Below, piece after piece: positions 1 through 8,479 of a stretch of 64,000 bases of DNA (its first letter is position 1; every line of letters starts with the position of its first letter). Made by a program: the position numbers and the translations under genes. The notes under the pieces were generated by a model. The model saw only the letters and a list, made by a program, of their open reading frames with translations. It was not told the DNA's origin and searched no databases. The DNA comes from Nonomuraea rhodomycinica (GTDB lineage Bacteria > Actinomycetota > Actinomycetes > Streptosporangiales > Streptosporangiaceae). The DNA lies in assembly GCF_013363995.1 (NCBI RefSeq), contig NZ_JABWGO010000008.1, positions 1 through 64,000 on the forward strand, in the 5' to 3' direction.

Positions 1-2
1 GC

Positions 3-1292
3 CCCTTCACCCCCGACGACCTCGACGCCGTCCACGCCTTCGAATCGCGCCCCGACGTCACGCGCTACCTCTACTGGGAAACCCGCGACCACGACGCCAC
101 CCGCGCCGGCCTCGACCCCCAGGTCAGCCGCACCGCCATCCCCGACGAAGGCGACGACCTCAACCTCCCCGTCGTCCGCCGCGCCCCCGGCCACCCCCAC
201 GGCCCTGCCGCGCACGCCGGCCACCCTCAAGGCCCGGCCCCGCACTCCGGCCACCCCAACGGCCCGGCCCCGCACGCCGGCCCCGCGAACGGCCGGGGCG
301 GCCAGCGTGGTCACGGCGCCAACGGCGCCGACGGCCCCGGCGGCCCCGGCGGTCAGCAGGGCCAGCCCGAGCAGGCCGCCAAGCAGCGCCGCACCCTCAC
401 GTTCGCCCTGTCCGGCGCCGCCGCCGCGGCCCTGCTCGTCGTGGCCGGCGCGGTCATCGTGCAGTCCCAGGGCAAGCCCACCGAGGTCGTCGCCGTGGGC
501 AACCAGAGCCAGGCGACCCCCACCGACGGCTCGGCCGGCGGGCAGCCCCTGGAGCCGCCGGGCGTGGAGGCCACCCCCGAGCCGGGCCTGCCGACGACCG
601 GCGCGGTCCCCACTCCCGACCTGGAGGAGCCGGAGCCGACGAAGACGGCGGCGGCGCAGAAGCAGCCGAGCCAGCCGAGCCCCCTCCAGCCGGTCGCCAC
701 CCAGGCGCAGATCCCCGCCACGGTGGCCCCGCCGAAGCACGAGGAGAAGACCTCCGCGCCGGCTCCCACCAGCAAGCCCAGCAAGACCAAGACGCACTCG
801 GACGACATGGTGGACCCGGCGACGGCGCCCACGGACACGCCGGGCGAGGACCAGGTGCCGCAGCCGTCGGCCAAGCCGACGACCGCCAGGCCCACCGTGA
901 AGCCGACGGTCAAGCCGACCACCGCGAAGCCGACGGTCAAGCCCACCACCGCGGCCCCGCTCAAGCCGAACCCGTACACGCCGACCCAGGTGTGCGGGGC
1001 GGGCTACAAGGTGATCGACAGCCACGCGCTCGGCGGCAACGCCACGATCTACCTGCTCTACAACTCGGGCTCGGGCCAGAACTGCGTGGCGACCATGTCG
1101 AAGTACGTGTATCCGGGCAAGGTCGCGATGAACGCGATCCTCCAGGTCAAGGGCGGCTCCAGCGGCTCGAACCCGGGCAGCTTCACCGCGTACGCGGGCC
1201 CGGTGCGCCTGAGCGCGAAGAAGCAGTGCGTGGTCTGGGGCGGCACCTGGAAGACGCTGACCTGGAAGTCGGGCTGGAGCCACTGCGGCTGA
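3..1292 (+). CDS. GNAT-like N-terminus fused to membrane anchor and SapA-like domain (5' partial)
   Basis: The reading frame is open from the left edge, so the true start lies outside the window. The first ~60 codons resemble the beginning of a RimJ/RimL-type GNAT acetyltransferase (FTPDDLDAVHAFESRPDV, then RYLYWETRD). That domain stops before the acetyl-CoA binding core. It is followed by three 10-residue GHPxGPAxHA repeats (nt 189-278), a Gly/Gln-rich stretch, one transmembrane helix (about nt 390-460) and a long Pro/Thr/Lys linker with PTVKPT repeats. The last ~100 residues (from VCGAGYKVIDSHALGG to GWSHCG) match the spore-associated protein A type domain with conserved cysteines. A single-pass surface protein with an extracytoplasmic SapA-like domain is inferred. 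The cytoplasmic GNAT part looks incomplete and could be an old fusion. Alternative reading: the real start is GTG 441 and the upstream frame is a remnant. Confidence 0.75.
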   Translation, partial: PFTPDDLDAVHAFESRPDVTRYLYWETRDHDATRAGLDPQVSRTAIPDEGDDLNLPVVRRAPGHPHGPAAHAGHPQGPAPHSGHPNGPAPHAGPANGRGGQRGHGANGADGPGGPGGQQGQPEQAAKQRRTLTFALSGAAAAALLVVAGAVIVQSQGKPTEVVAVGNQSQATPTDGSAGGQPLEPPGVEATPEPGLPTTGAVPTPDLEEPEPTKTAAAQKQPSQPSPLQPVATQAQIPATVAPPKHEEKTSAPAPTSKPSKTKTHSDDMVDPATAPTDTPGEDQVPQPSAKPTTARPTVKPTVKPTTAKPTVKPTTAAPLKPNPYTPTQVCGAGYKVIDSHALGGNATIYLLYNSGSGQNCVATMSKYVYPGKVAMNAILQVKGGSSGSNPGSFTAYAGPVRLSAKKQCVVWGGTWKTLTWKSGWSHCG

Positions 1293-1334
1293 CCCACCGG
1301 GGGCGTGTCCCCTGAGCGTCCCTTGAGCGTCGCC

Positions 1335-1369
1335 GAAGGCGCCCTGCCGGTTCCCGGCCGGGCGCCTTC
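1335..1369 (+). terminator. Strong hairpin terminator after the SapA-like gene
   Basis: Perfect 10-bp arms GAAGGCGCCC / GGGCGCCTTC enclose a second inner stem GCCGG-TTC-CCGGC. The result is a near-continuous 15-16 bp hairpin with one internal mismatch. It starts 43 nt after the stop codon. There is no T-tract, as is usual for high-GC actinomycete terminators. Confidence 0.8.
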
Positions 1370-1426
1370 CGCTGTGCGGGCCCGTGGTCTCCGTGACCGT
1401 GCCTTCCCCCCGGCACGGCCCCGGGT

Positions 1427-1432
1427 TACGCT
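1427..1432 (+). promoter_or_regulatory. -10 box TACGCT of a probably leaderless TetR gene
   Basis: TACGCT fits TANNNT and ends 6 nt before the GTG start at 1439. There is no Shine-Dalgarno sequence in between, so transcription probably starts at the start codon. Confidence 0.5.
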
Positions 1433-1438
1433 GTTGAC

Positions 1439-2071
1439 GTGATCGTCAAGTCGGACGCGCTGACGGCCCGGGGCAGGCGCACCAGGGAGACGCTGGTGCG
1501 GGCCGGCCGGGAGGCGTTCGACGAGCACGGGTACGAGGCCGTGCGGGTGGACGACGTGTGCGCCAGGGCCGGCGTCTCGCACGGCACCTTCTACACCTAC
1601 TTCGCCTCCAAGGAGGCGCTGTTCCGCGAGGTGGCCGCGGCGGTCGTGGGCGAGATGTTCGCCGCCAGCGTGGTGGGCCCCGCGGCCTCCGGCGACCCGT
1701 ACGCGCGGATCGAGGCCGCCAACCGGCTCTACCTGCGCGCCTGGTCCGCCAACTCGCGGCTGGTGCGCATGCTGGAGCAGGCCGCCACGGCCGAGGAGGG
1801 CCTGCGCGAGCTGCTGCTGGAGCTGCGCGAGGTGTTCGTGCGGCGCGGCGCCGACGGGCTGCGCCGCCTCCAGGAGCAGGGCCTGGCCGACCCGGCGCTC
1901 GACCCGCGGCTGACCGCGATCATGCTGGGCGGCATGGTCGAGCACTTCGCCCGCGTCTGGCTCGACCTCGGCGAGCCGGCCGACGAGCGCGCGGCCGTGG
2001 ACCTGCTGACCCGGCTGTGGGCCCGGGCCATCGGGTTGACACCCGCGTCGACTTCTGCGGAGGACACGTGA
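1439..2071 (+). CDS. TetR-family regulator of the adjacent carboxylase operon
   Basis: This is a 210-residue TetR-like protein. The N-terminal helix-turn-helix is clear (GRRTRETLVRAGREAFDEHG, then VDDVCARAGVSHGTFYTYF and ASKEALF), followed by an all-helical ligand-binding half. The GTG start follows a TANNNT box by 6 nt. Its stop overlaps the GTG start of the carboxyltransferase gene (GTGA), so the regulator is co-transcribed with the genes it most likely controls. The ligand is inferred to be an acyl-CoA or acid of the pathway, as with other TetR regulators placed next to acyl-CoA carboxylases. The target operator was not identified. Confidence 0.85.
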   Translation: MIVKSDALTARGRRTRETLVRAGREAFDEHGYEAVRVDDVCARAGVSHGTFYTYFASKEALFREVAAAVVGEMFAASVVGPAASGDPYARIEAANRLYLRAWSANSRLVRMLEQAATAEEGLRELLLELREVFVRRGADGLRRLQEQGLADPALDPRLTAIMLGGMVEHFARVWLDLGEPADERAAVDLLTRLWARAIGLTPASTSAEDT

Positions 2072-3660
2072 TCGGGAGCAGACTCGACACCGGCGACCCC
2101 GAGTACGCGCGGCGGCGCGAGGCGATGCTGGCCAAGCTGGCCGAGCTGGACGCCGAGCACGCCAAGGCGGTGGCGGGCGGCGGCGAGAAGTACCGCGAGC
2201 GGCACCGGGCCCGCGGCAAGCTGCTCGCCCGCGAGCGGATCGAGCTGCTGCTCGACCCCGACTCCCCGTTCCTGGAGCTGTCGCCGCTGGCCGCCTGGGG
2301 CAGCGACTTCCACGTCGGCGCGAGCGTCGTGACGGGGATCGGGGTGATCGAGGGCGTCGAGTGCGTGGTGTGCGCCAGCGACCCCACGGTGCGGGGCGGC
2401 GCCTCCAACCCGTGGACGCTCCGCAAGACCCTGCGCGCCTCCGACATCGCCCTGAAGAACCGCCTGCCGTACGTCAACCTCGTGGAGAGCGGCGGCGCGG
2501 ACCTGCCGACGCAGAAGGAGATCTTCATCCCGGGCGGTCAGGTCTTCCGCGACCTGACGCGGCTGTCGGCGGCCGGGATCCCGACGATCGCCCTGGTCTT
2601 CGGCAACTCGACCGCCGGCGGCGCCTACGTGCCGGGGATGAGCGACCACGTGGTGATGGTCCGCGACCGGGCGAAGGTGTTCCTCGGCGGTCCGCCGCTG
2701 GTGAAGATGGCGACCGGCGAGGAGTCCGACGACGAGTCGCTCGGCGGCGCCGAGATGCACGCGCGCGTCAGCGGCCTGGCCGACCACCTCGCCGCCGACG
2801 AGCACGACGCGCTGCGGCTCGGGCGGCGGATCGTCCGCTCGCTCGGCTGGCGCAAGCTCGGCGCCCGGCCGCTGACGCCGGTGCGCGAGCCCGCCCGCCC
2901 GGCCGAGGAGCTGCTCGGGCTCGTCCCGGACGACCTGCGCGTCCCGTTCGACCCGCGCGAGGTGATCGCCCGGATCGTGGACGGCAGCGAGTTCGACGAG
3001 TTCAAGCCGCTGTACGGCGCGTCGCTGGTCACCGGGTGGGCGCGGCTGCACGGCTACCCCCTCGGCGTCCTGGCCAACGCCCGGGGCGTGCTGTTCAGCG
3101 AGGAGTCGCAGAAGGCGGCCCAGTTCATCCAGCTCGCGAACCAGACGCGCACCCCGCTGCTGTTCCTGCAGAACACCACGGGCTACATGGTCGGCAAGGA
3201 GTACGAGCAGCGCGGCATCATCAAGCACGGCGCCATGATGATCAACGCGGTGTCCAACTCGACCGTGCCGCACCTGACCGTGGTCATGGGCGCCTCGTAC
3301 GGCGCGGGCAACTACGGCATGTGCGGCCGGGCCTACGACCCGAGGTTCCTGTTCGCCTGGCCCAGCGCCAAGTCCGCGGTCATGGGACCCGCGCAGCTCG
3401 CCGGAGTGCTGTCGATCGTCGGCCGCGCCTCGGCCGAGGCGCGCGGGCAGGTGTACGACGAGGAGGCCGACGCGGCGATGCGAGCCATGGTGGAGGCGCA
3501 GGTGGAGGCGGAGTCGCTGCCGTTCTTCCTGTCCGGGCGGCTGTACGACGACGGGGTGATCGACCCGCGCGACACCCGGACCGTGCTCGGGCTGTGCCTG
3601 TCGGCGGTCAACAGCGCGCCGGTGCCCGAGGCGGCGGGATACGGGGTGTTCCGGCCATGA
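2068..3660 (+). CDS. Acyl-CoA carboxylase carboxyltransferase (beta) subunit, geranyl-/methylcrotonyl-CoA type
   Basis: The protein has 530 residues, the family length, with N- and C-terminal crotonase-fold carboxyltransferase halves. It transfers CO2 from biotin to an acyl-CoA. Oxyanion-hole and CoA motifs are visible (NSTAGGAYVPGMSDH near residue 180; LFLQNTTGYMVGKEYE and GASYGAGNYGMCGRAYDPRF in the second half). The GTG start overlaps the TetR stop and has GGAGGA upstream; earlier in-frame codons belong to the TetR gene read in another frame. The alpha subunit follows with an ATGA overlap. Residue G156 stands where the second carboxylase of this window (35861-37429) has F166. The first gene of an atu-like operon; a geranyl-CoA or other branched acyl-CoA substrate is inferred from the AtuA-family gene downstream, and 3-methylcrotonyl-CoA is the alternative. 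Confidence 0.85.
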   Translation: MIGSRLDTGDPEYARRREAMLAKLAELDAEHAKAVAGGGEKYRERHRARGKLLARERIELLLDPDSPFLELSPLAAWGSDFHVGASVVTGIGVIEGVECVVCASDPTVRGGASNPWTLRKTLRASDIALKNRLPYVNLVESGGADLPTQKEIFIPGGQVFRDLTRLSAAGIPTIALVFGNSTAGGAYVPGMSDHVVMVRDRAKVFLGGPPLVKMATGEESDDESLGGAEMHARVSGLADHLAADEHDALRLGRRIVRSLGWRKLGARPLTPVREPARPAEELLGLVPDDLRVPFDPREVIARIVDGSEFDEFKPLYGASLVTGWARLHGYPLGVLANARGVLFSEESQKAAQFIQLANQTRTPLLFLQNTTGYMVGKEYEQRGIIKHGAMMINAVSNSTVPHLTVVMGASYGAGNYGMCGRAYDPRFLFAWPSAKSAVMGPAQLAGVLSIVGRASAEARGQVYDEEADAAMRAMVEAQVEAESLPFFLSGRLYDDGVIDPRDTRTVLGLCLSAVNSAPVPEAAGYGVFRP

Positions 3661-5561
3661 TCACCCGCCTGCTGGTGGCCAACCGGGGCGAGATCGCCCG
3701 CCGCGTCTTCCGTACCTGCCGTGAGCTCGGCGTCGAGACCGTCGCGGTGTTCTCCGACGCCGACGCCCGCGCGCCGCACGTGGCCGAGGCCGACGTCGCG
3801 GTACGGCTGCCGGGCACGCGGCCGGCGGAGACGTACCTGGCGATCGACCGGATCGTGGCGGCGTGCCGGGCCTCGGGGGCGGACGCGGTCCACCCGGGCT
3901 ACGGGTTCCTGTCGGAGAGCGCGGAGTTCGCGCGGTCCGTGCTGGCGGCGGGGCTCGTGTGGGTGGGGCCGCCGCCGGAGGCGGTCGCCGCGATGGGGTC
4001 GAAGGTGACGGCCAAGCGGCTGATGGCGGAGGCGGGGGTCCCGGTCCTGCCCTCGTGGGAGGCCGGCGCGGACGGCTCGCGCGATGACGCCGGGGAGCCC
4101 GCGTACCCGTTGCTGGTGAAGGCGTCGGCGGGCGGCGGCGGGCGCGGGATGCGCGTGGTGCGCTCCCCCGCCGACCTCGCCGCGCAGGTGGAGTCGGCGC
4201 GGCGGGAGGCCGAGGCGGCGTTCGGCGACGGCACGGTGTTCGTGGAGCCGCTGCTGGAGGGCGCCCGGCACGTCGAGGTGCAGGTCCTCGCCGACGGGCA
4301 CGGCACGGTGTGGGCGCTCGGCGAGCGCGAGTGCAGCATCCAGCGCCGCCACCAGAAGGTCGTCGAGGAGTGCCCGTCGCCGGGCATCGGTGACGCCGTG
4401 CGCGAGAGGCTGCGCGCGGCGGCGGTTCGCGCGGCCCGGGCGATCGGCTACGTGGGCGCGGGCACCGTGGAGTTCCTGGTCGCGGGCGAGCGGGTGGCGT
4501 TCCTGGAGATGAACACCCGGCTCCAGGTGGAGCACCCGGTGACCGAGCTGGTGTACCGGGTGGACCTGGTGCGGCTCCAGATCGAGATCGCCGAGGGTTC
4601 CGCGCTGCCGGCGGACCCGCCGGAGCCGCGCGGCCACGCCGTCGAGGCCCGCCTGTACGCCGAGGACCGCGACCACCTGCCGCAGACGGGCGTCCTGTCG
4701 CACGTCGAGCTCCCGGGGCACGGGCACGGCATACGGGTGGACTCCGGGGTGGAGCCGGGCTCCGTGGTGCCGCCGTACTACGACGCGATGCTCGCCAAGG
4801 TGATCGCGCACGGCGCCACGCGCGGCGAGGCGGTCCGGAAGCTGGCGGCGGCGCTGCGGCGGGCCCGGCTGCACGGCGTCACCACGAACCGCGACCTGCT
4901 GGTCGCCGTCCTGGACCATCCCGCGTTCCGCGCGGGCGACACGCACATCGGCTTCCTGGACGAGCACCGCGACACGCTCCTGCCCCCGGACCCGCCGGGG
5001 CCGCCGCCGCTCGCCGTGCTCGCCGCCGCCCTGGCCGGGGCCGCCGCCAACCGCCGCGACGCGCGCGTCCTCGCGAGCCTGCCCGGCGGCTGGCGCAACG
5101 TCCGCTCGCAGCCGCGCACCGCCCGCTTCGAGGAGGCCGAGACGGTCTACGACCCGCTGCCCGACGGCGTCGCCGTGGTGTCCGCCGAGCCGGACCTGGT
5201 CGTGCTGGAGGCGGACGGCGTGCGGCGGGCGTTCCAGGTCGCCCGCCACGGCGGCAAGGTGTACGTCGACTCCGGCGGCGTCCACGCCGAGCTGACGCCG
5301 CTCCCGCGCCTGCCGGAGCCGGTCGAGCGGGCCGCGCCCGGCTCACTGCTCGCGCCCATGCCCGGCGGCGTCCTTCGGGTGGAGGTCAAGGAAGGGCAGC
5401 GCGTGGGCAAGGGGCAGGCCGTGCTGGTGCTGGAAGCCATGAAGATGGAGCATCGGATCACCGCGCCCGCCGCCGGGATCGTGTCCGCGCTGCGCGTGGG
5501 GAAGGGCGACCAGGTCGAGGCCGGGGCGGTGCTGGCGATCATCGACGAGGAGAACACATGA
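3657..5561 (+). CDS. Acyl-CoA carboxylase biotin carboxylase/biotin carrier (alpha) subunit
   Basis: The protein has 634 residues. It begins with the biotin carboxylase pre-ATP-grasp motif (LLVANRGEIARRVFRTC), then the ATP-grasp glycine loop (KASAGGGGRGM, about residue 150), the catalytic ERECSIQRRHQKVVEE segment and EMNTRLQVEHPVTE, then a BT-like domain. A C-terminal lipoyl/biotin carrier domain carries the biotinylation site EAMKMEH about 50 residues before the end. It carboxylates its own biotin with ATP and bicarbonate and serves the beta subunit encoded just upstream. Both ends overlap their neighbours by ATGA, so the operon is translationally coupled. Fused BC-BT-BCCP architecture is that of the MCC/GCC alpha subunit, not of acetyl/propionyl-CoA carboxylases with a separate epsilon chain. 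Confidence 0.9.
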   Translation: MITRLLVANRGEIARRVFRTCRELGVETVAVFSDADARAPHVAEADVAVRLPGTRPAETYLAIDRIVAACRASGADAVHPGYGFLSESAEFARSVLAAGLVWVGPPPEAVAAMGSKVTAKRLMAEAGVPVLPSWEAGADGSRDDAGEPAYPLLVKASAGGGGRGMRVVRSPADLAAQVESARREAEAAFGDGTVFVEPLLEGARHVEVQVLADGHGTVWALGERECSIQRRHQKVVEECPSPGIGDAVRERLRAAAVRAARAIGYVGAGTVEFLVAGERVAFLEMNTRLQVEHPVTELVYRVDLVRLQIEIAEGSALPADPPEPRGHAVEARLYAEDRDHLPQTGVLSHVELPGHGHGIRVDSGVEPGSVVPPYYDAMLAKVIAHGATRGEAVRKLAAALRRARLHGVTTNRDLLVAVLDHPAFRAGDTHIGFLDEHRDTLLPPDPPGPPPLAVLAAALAGAAANRRDARVLASLPGGWRNVRSQPRTARFEEAETVYDPLPDGVAVVSAEPDLVVLEADGVRRAFQVARHGGKVYVDSGGVHAELTPLPRLPEPVERAAPGSLLAPMPGGVLRVEVKEGQRVGKGQAVLVLEAMKMEHRITAPAAGIVSALRVGKGDQVEAGAVLAIIDEENT

Positions 5562-6403
5562 CGCGCCTGGTCCACAGGGAGCTCGCCGGCGGAGTGGCCA
5601 CGATCACCCTCGACTCTCCGCCGAACCGCAACGCGCTGTCCGTGCGGCTGCTCGGTGACCTGGAGGAACGGCTGACCTGGGCGCTGGCCGAACCGGAGGC
5701 GCGGGTGATCGTGCTGACCGGCACCGGCCCGGTCTTCTGCTCGGGCGCCGACCTGAAGGAGCAGCGGATCGAGCCCGCCTCGGGCGCCGCCGACGCCCCG
5801 GTGACGGCGTCGTTCCCGGAGATCATGGCGCTGCTGTGGGAGAGCCCGAAGCCGGTCATCTGCCGGCTCAACGGCACCGCCCGGGCCGGCGGCCTGGGCC
5901 TGGTGGCGGCCTGCGACTTCGCCGTCGCGCCGCTGACGGCGTCCTTCGCGTTCAGCGAGGTACGGCTCGGCGTGGTGCCCGCGATGATCTCCGTACCGGT
6001 GCTGCGCAGGCTGAACCCGAGGGCGGCGGCCGAGTACCTGATGACCGGGGAGGTGTTCGACGCCGCCAGGGCGGTGGAGATCGGGCTGCTGTCGCGCGCC
6101 GTACCGGCGGAGGAGCTGGACGCGGCGGTCGCGCACTACGCGGACATGCTCGTCAAGGGCGGGCCCGAGGCGCTGGCGATCACCAAGCGGCTGGTGCGCG
6201 AGGTGCCGGCCATGCCGTTCGAGGAGGGGCTGCGGCGGATGACGGCGCTGTCGGCGCAGCGCTTCACGTCCCAGGAGGGGCAGGAGGGGATCGCAGCGTT
6301 CATGGCCAAGCGCCCGCCCTCCTGGGTCCCGGCCGCGCCGGACGAGGAGAAGCCGGACGCGGAACCGGGCGAGGAGAAGCCGGGCGAGGAGAAGCAGTCA
6401 TGA
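5558..6403 (+). CDS. Enoyl-CoA hydratase/isomerase family protein (methylglutaconyl- or isohexenylglutaconyl-CoA hydratase-like)
   Basis: The protein has 281 residues and a crotonase fold: the CoA-binding N-terminus (NRNALSVRLLGDLEERL), the oxyanion hole CSGADLKEQ and the second motif LNGTARAGGLGLVAACDFAVA. It hydrates an unsaturated acyl-CoA, most plausibly the glutaconyl-CoA product of the carboxylase encoded directly upstream (ATGA overlap). The last ~30 residues are a charged Pro/Glu/Lys tail (EEKPGEEK repeats) outside the crotonase domain. Its position matches AtuE/LiuC in terpene and leucine pathways, but the exact substrate cannot be told from sequence. Confidence 0.85.
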   Translation: MTRLVHRELAGGVATITLDSPPNRNALSVRLLGDLEERLTWALAEPEARVIVLTGTGPVFCSGADLKEQRIEPASGAADAPVTASFPEIMALLWESPKPVICRLNGTARAGGLGLVAACDFAVAPLTASFAFSEVRLGVVPAMISVPVLRRLNPRAAAEYLMTGEVFDAARAVEIGLLSRAVPAEELDAAVAHYADMLVKGGPEALAITKRLVREVPAMPFEEGLRRMTALSAQRFTSQEGQEGIAAFMAKRPPSWVPAAPDEEKPDAEPGEEKPGEEKQS

Positions 6404-6431
6404 CGACCGCGCCTTCGCCGGAGGTGTGACG

Positions 6432-8357
6432 GTGCTCCGCGTCGCCAACTGCAGCGGCTTCTACGGCGACCGGCTGTCTGCCGCCCGCGAGATGGTCGAG
6501 GGCGGCCCCGTCGACGTGCTCACCGGCGACTGGCTGGCGGAGCTGACCATGCTCATCCTGGCCGGCAACCGCCTCAAGGGCCGTCCCGGCTACGCGCCGA
6601 CGTTTCTCAGGCAGCTCGAGGACGTGCTCGGCCCCTGCCTCGACCGCGGCATCAAGATCGTCGCGAACGCGGGCGGCCTCGACCCGGCGGGCTGCGCCGA
6701 GGCCGTCCACGAGCTGGCCGCCCGGCTCGGCCTGTCCCCCGCCGTCGCGCACGTCACCGGCGACGACCTCATGGGACGGCCGCTCGACCTGGTCAACGCC
6801 GACACCGGCGAACGGCTCGACGCCGAGCCGCTGACCGCCAACGCCTACCTCGGCGGACGGCCCATCGCCCGCGCGCTCGCCGCGGGAGCGGACGTCGTGG
6901 TGACCGGCCGGGTCACCGACGCCGCCCTGGTGACCGGCCCGGGCATGTGGCGGTACGGCTGGGGCCCGGACGACCTGGACGCCCTGGCCGGATCGGTGGT
7001 CGCCGGCCACGTCATCGAGTGCGGCTGTCAGGCCACGGGCGGCAACTACGCGTTCTTCCAGGACGTCCCGGACCTCGCGCACTGCGGCTTCCCGATCGCC
7101 GAGCTGCACGCCGACGGCTCGTCGGTCATCACCAAGCACCCCGGCACGGGCGGCCTCGTCTCGGTGGGCACGGTCACGGCGCAGCTCGTGTACGAGATCG
7201 CGGGGCCGCGCTATCCCGGCCCGGACGTGGTGGCGCGCTTCGACACCGTCACGCTGTCGGACGACGGCCCGGACCGGGTGCGGATCTCGGGGGTGCGCGG
7301 CGAGCCGCCGCCGGACACGCTCAAGGTCGCGGTGACCGTGCCGGCCGGCTACCGCAACACGATGACGCTCGTGCTGACGGGCCTGGACGTGGCGGACAAG
7401 GCGCGGGTCGCGGAGGAGGCGATCTGGGCGCGGGTGCCGCGGGAGTCGTTCGACCAGGTGGACGTCACGCTCACCGACCGGGGACTGCTGCGGGTCACCG
7501 TCATGGACCGTGACCGGCGCAAGGCGGGCCGCGTCTTCTCCTCCGCGGTGGTGGAGACGGGCCTGGCCGGCTACCCGGGCTTCCACGCGCTGACGCCGCC
7601 GGGCGACGCCTCGCCGTACGGGATCTACTGGCCGATCCTGGTCCCGGCGGCCGAGGTCCCATGGACCGTCCACCTCGACGGCTGTCCCCTCCCTCCGGAT
7701 CCCGCCCCTCCGGCCGCCGTGGCGAAGGACGGAAAGGAAACCGCACCGGCCTCCCGGCCCCGAACCCCGCAGGCCCCCGCACCGGCCGCCATGGGGACGG
7801 ACCCGCAGGACCCCCAAGGCCCTGCACTGGCCTCCGTGGCGAAGGACTCGGCGTGTCCTGCACCAGCCGCGGCCCCTCTGGCGCCGGGTCGGCGGGAAGA
7901 GGTACGGCGGAGCGCGGCGCCCGGCAACGGCGCCCCGCCCCCCGTCGATCGACCCCCAGCCGTCGACCGACCCCCGTCCGTTGACAGACCCGCCACCGCA
8001 CACGTCCGGCGCATCCCCCTGGGCCGCATCATGGGGGCCCGTTCGGGGGACAAGGGCGGCAACGCCAACCTGGGCGTCTGGGTGGGCACGCCGGAACGGC
8101 ACGCCTGGCTGTCCGCCACCCTCACCGTGGACCGGCTGAAGGAGCTGCTGCCCGAGCTGGCCCCGTACCGGATCGACCGCCACGACCTCCCCAACCTGCA
8201 CGCCCTGAACTTCGTCGTGCACGGCCTGCTGGGCCGCGGCGTGGCCGCCAGCCCCCGCATGGACCCCCAGGCCAAGGCCCTGGGTGAGGAGCTGCGCGCC
8301 TGTCCGATCGACGTCCCCGAGGACCTTCTGCCGGGCCCCGCCGAGCCGCCCGCCTGA
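6432..8357 (+). CDS. AtuA-family (DUF1446) acyclic terpene utilization protein
   Basis: The N-terminal ~410 residues match the AtuA/DUF1446 family (VANCSGFYGDRLSAAREM; GGQVDVLTGDW-like VDVLTGDWLAELTM; HPGTGGLVSVGTVTAQL). The C-terminal ~100 residues match the AtuA C-terminal domain (GARSGDKGGNANLGVW). Members are required for growth on acyclic terpenes in Pseudomonas, but no enzymatic reaction is established. The two domains are separated by an unusually long ~125-residue Pro/Ala linker with VDRPP repeats (about nt 7940-7990). The start is set by the ribosome site: GGAGG at 6420-6424 is 7 nt before GTG 6432, while GTG 6426 is only 1 nt away. A nine-codon frame at 6400-6429 fills the gap after the hydratase. 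Last gene of the operon. Confidence 0.85.
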   Translation: MLRVANCSGFYGDRLSAAREMVEGGPVDVLTGDWLAELTMLILAGNRLKGRPGYAPTFLRQLEDVLGPCLDRGIKIVANAGGLDPAGCAEAVHELAARLGLSPAVAHVTGDDLMGRPLDLVNADTGERLDAEPLTANAYLGGRPIARALAAGADVVVTGRVTDAALVTGPGMWRYGWGPDDLDALAGSVVAGHVIECGCQATGGNYAFFQDVPDLAHCGFPIAELHADGSSVITKHPGTGGLVSVGTVTAQLVYEIAGPRYPGPDVVARFDTVTLSDDGPDRVRISGVRGEPPPDTLKVAVTVPAGYRNTMTLVLTGLDVADKARVAEEAIWARVPRESFDQVDVTLTDRGLLRVTVMDRDRRKAGRVFSSAVVETGLAGYPGFHALTPPGDASPYGIYWPILVPAAEVPWTVHLDGCPLPPDPAPPAAVAKDGKETAPASRPRTPQAPAPAAMGTDPQDPQGPALASVAKDSACPAPAAAPLAPGRREEVRRSAAPGNGAPPPVDRPPAVDRPPSVDRPATAHVRRIPLGRIMGARSGDKGGNANLGVWVGTPERHAWLSATLTVDRLKELLPELAPYRIDRHDLPNLHALNFVVHGLLGRGVAASPRMDPQAKALGEELRACPIDVPEDLLPGPAEPPA

Positions 8358-8381
8358 CCGGCCCGGCACACGGGCACCGTC

Positions 8382-8479
8382 CAGGACGCGGACCGGGCCC
8401 AGGACACGGACCGGGCACAGGGGACCGGGCACAGGACACGGGCCAGGCACAGGCCACGGACCGGGCTCAGGACGCGGTG
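8382..8479. repeat. 18-bp degenerate tandem repeat between convergent genes
   Basis: Five to six copies of a unit like CAGGACACGGACCGGGCA lie at 8382, 8400, 8418 (4 bp shorter), 8432, 8450 and 8468. The last copy runs into the 3' end of the minus-strand dehydrogenase gene. No function is evident; it sits where a bidirectional terminator would be expected. Confidence 0.8.

Noticed and set aside
6400..6429. Nine-codon frame MTTAPSPEV as a real peptide gene
   Set aside because: It overlaps the hydratase stop by ATGA but is too short and ends right at the next ribosome site; more likely a chance or coupling frame.
6300..8450. A 716-codon minus-strand open frame opposite the AtuA gene
   Set aside because: Composition is the usual His/Arg/Val/Gly-rich antisense shadow; the plus strand has conserved AtuA motifs and a ribosome site.
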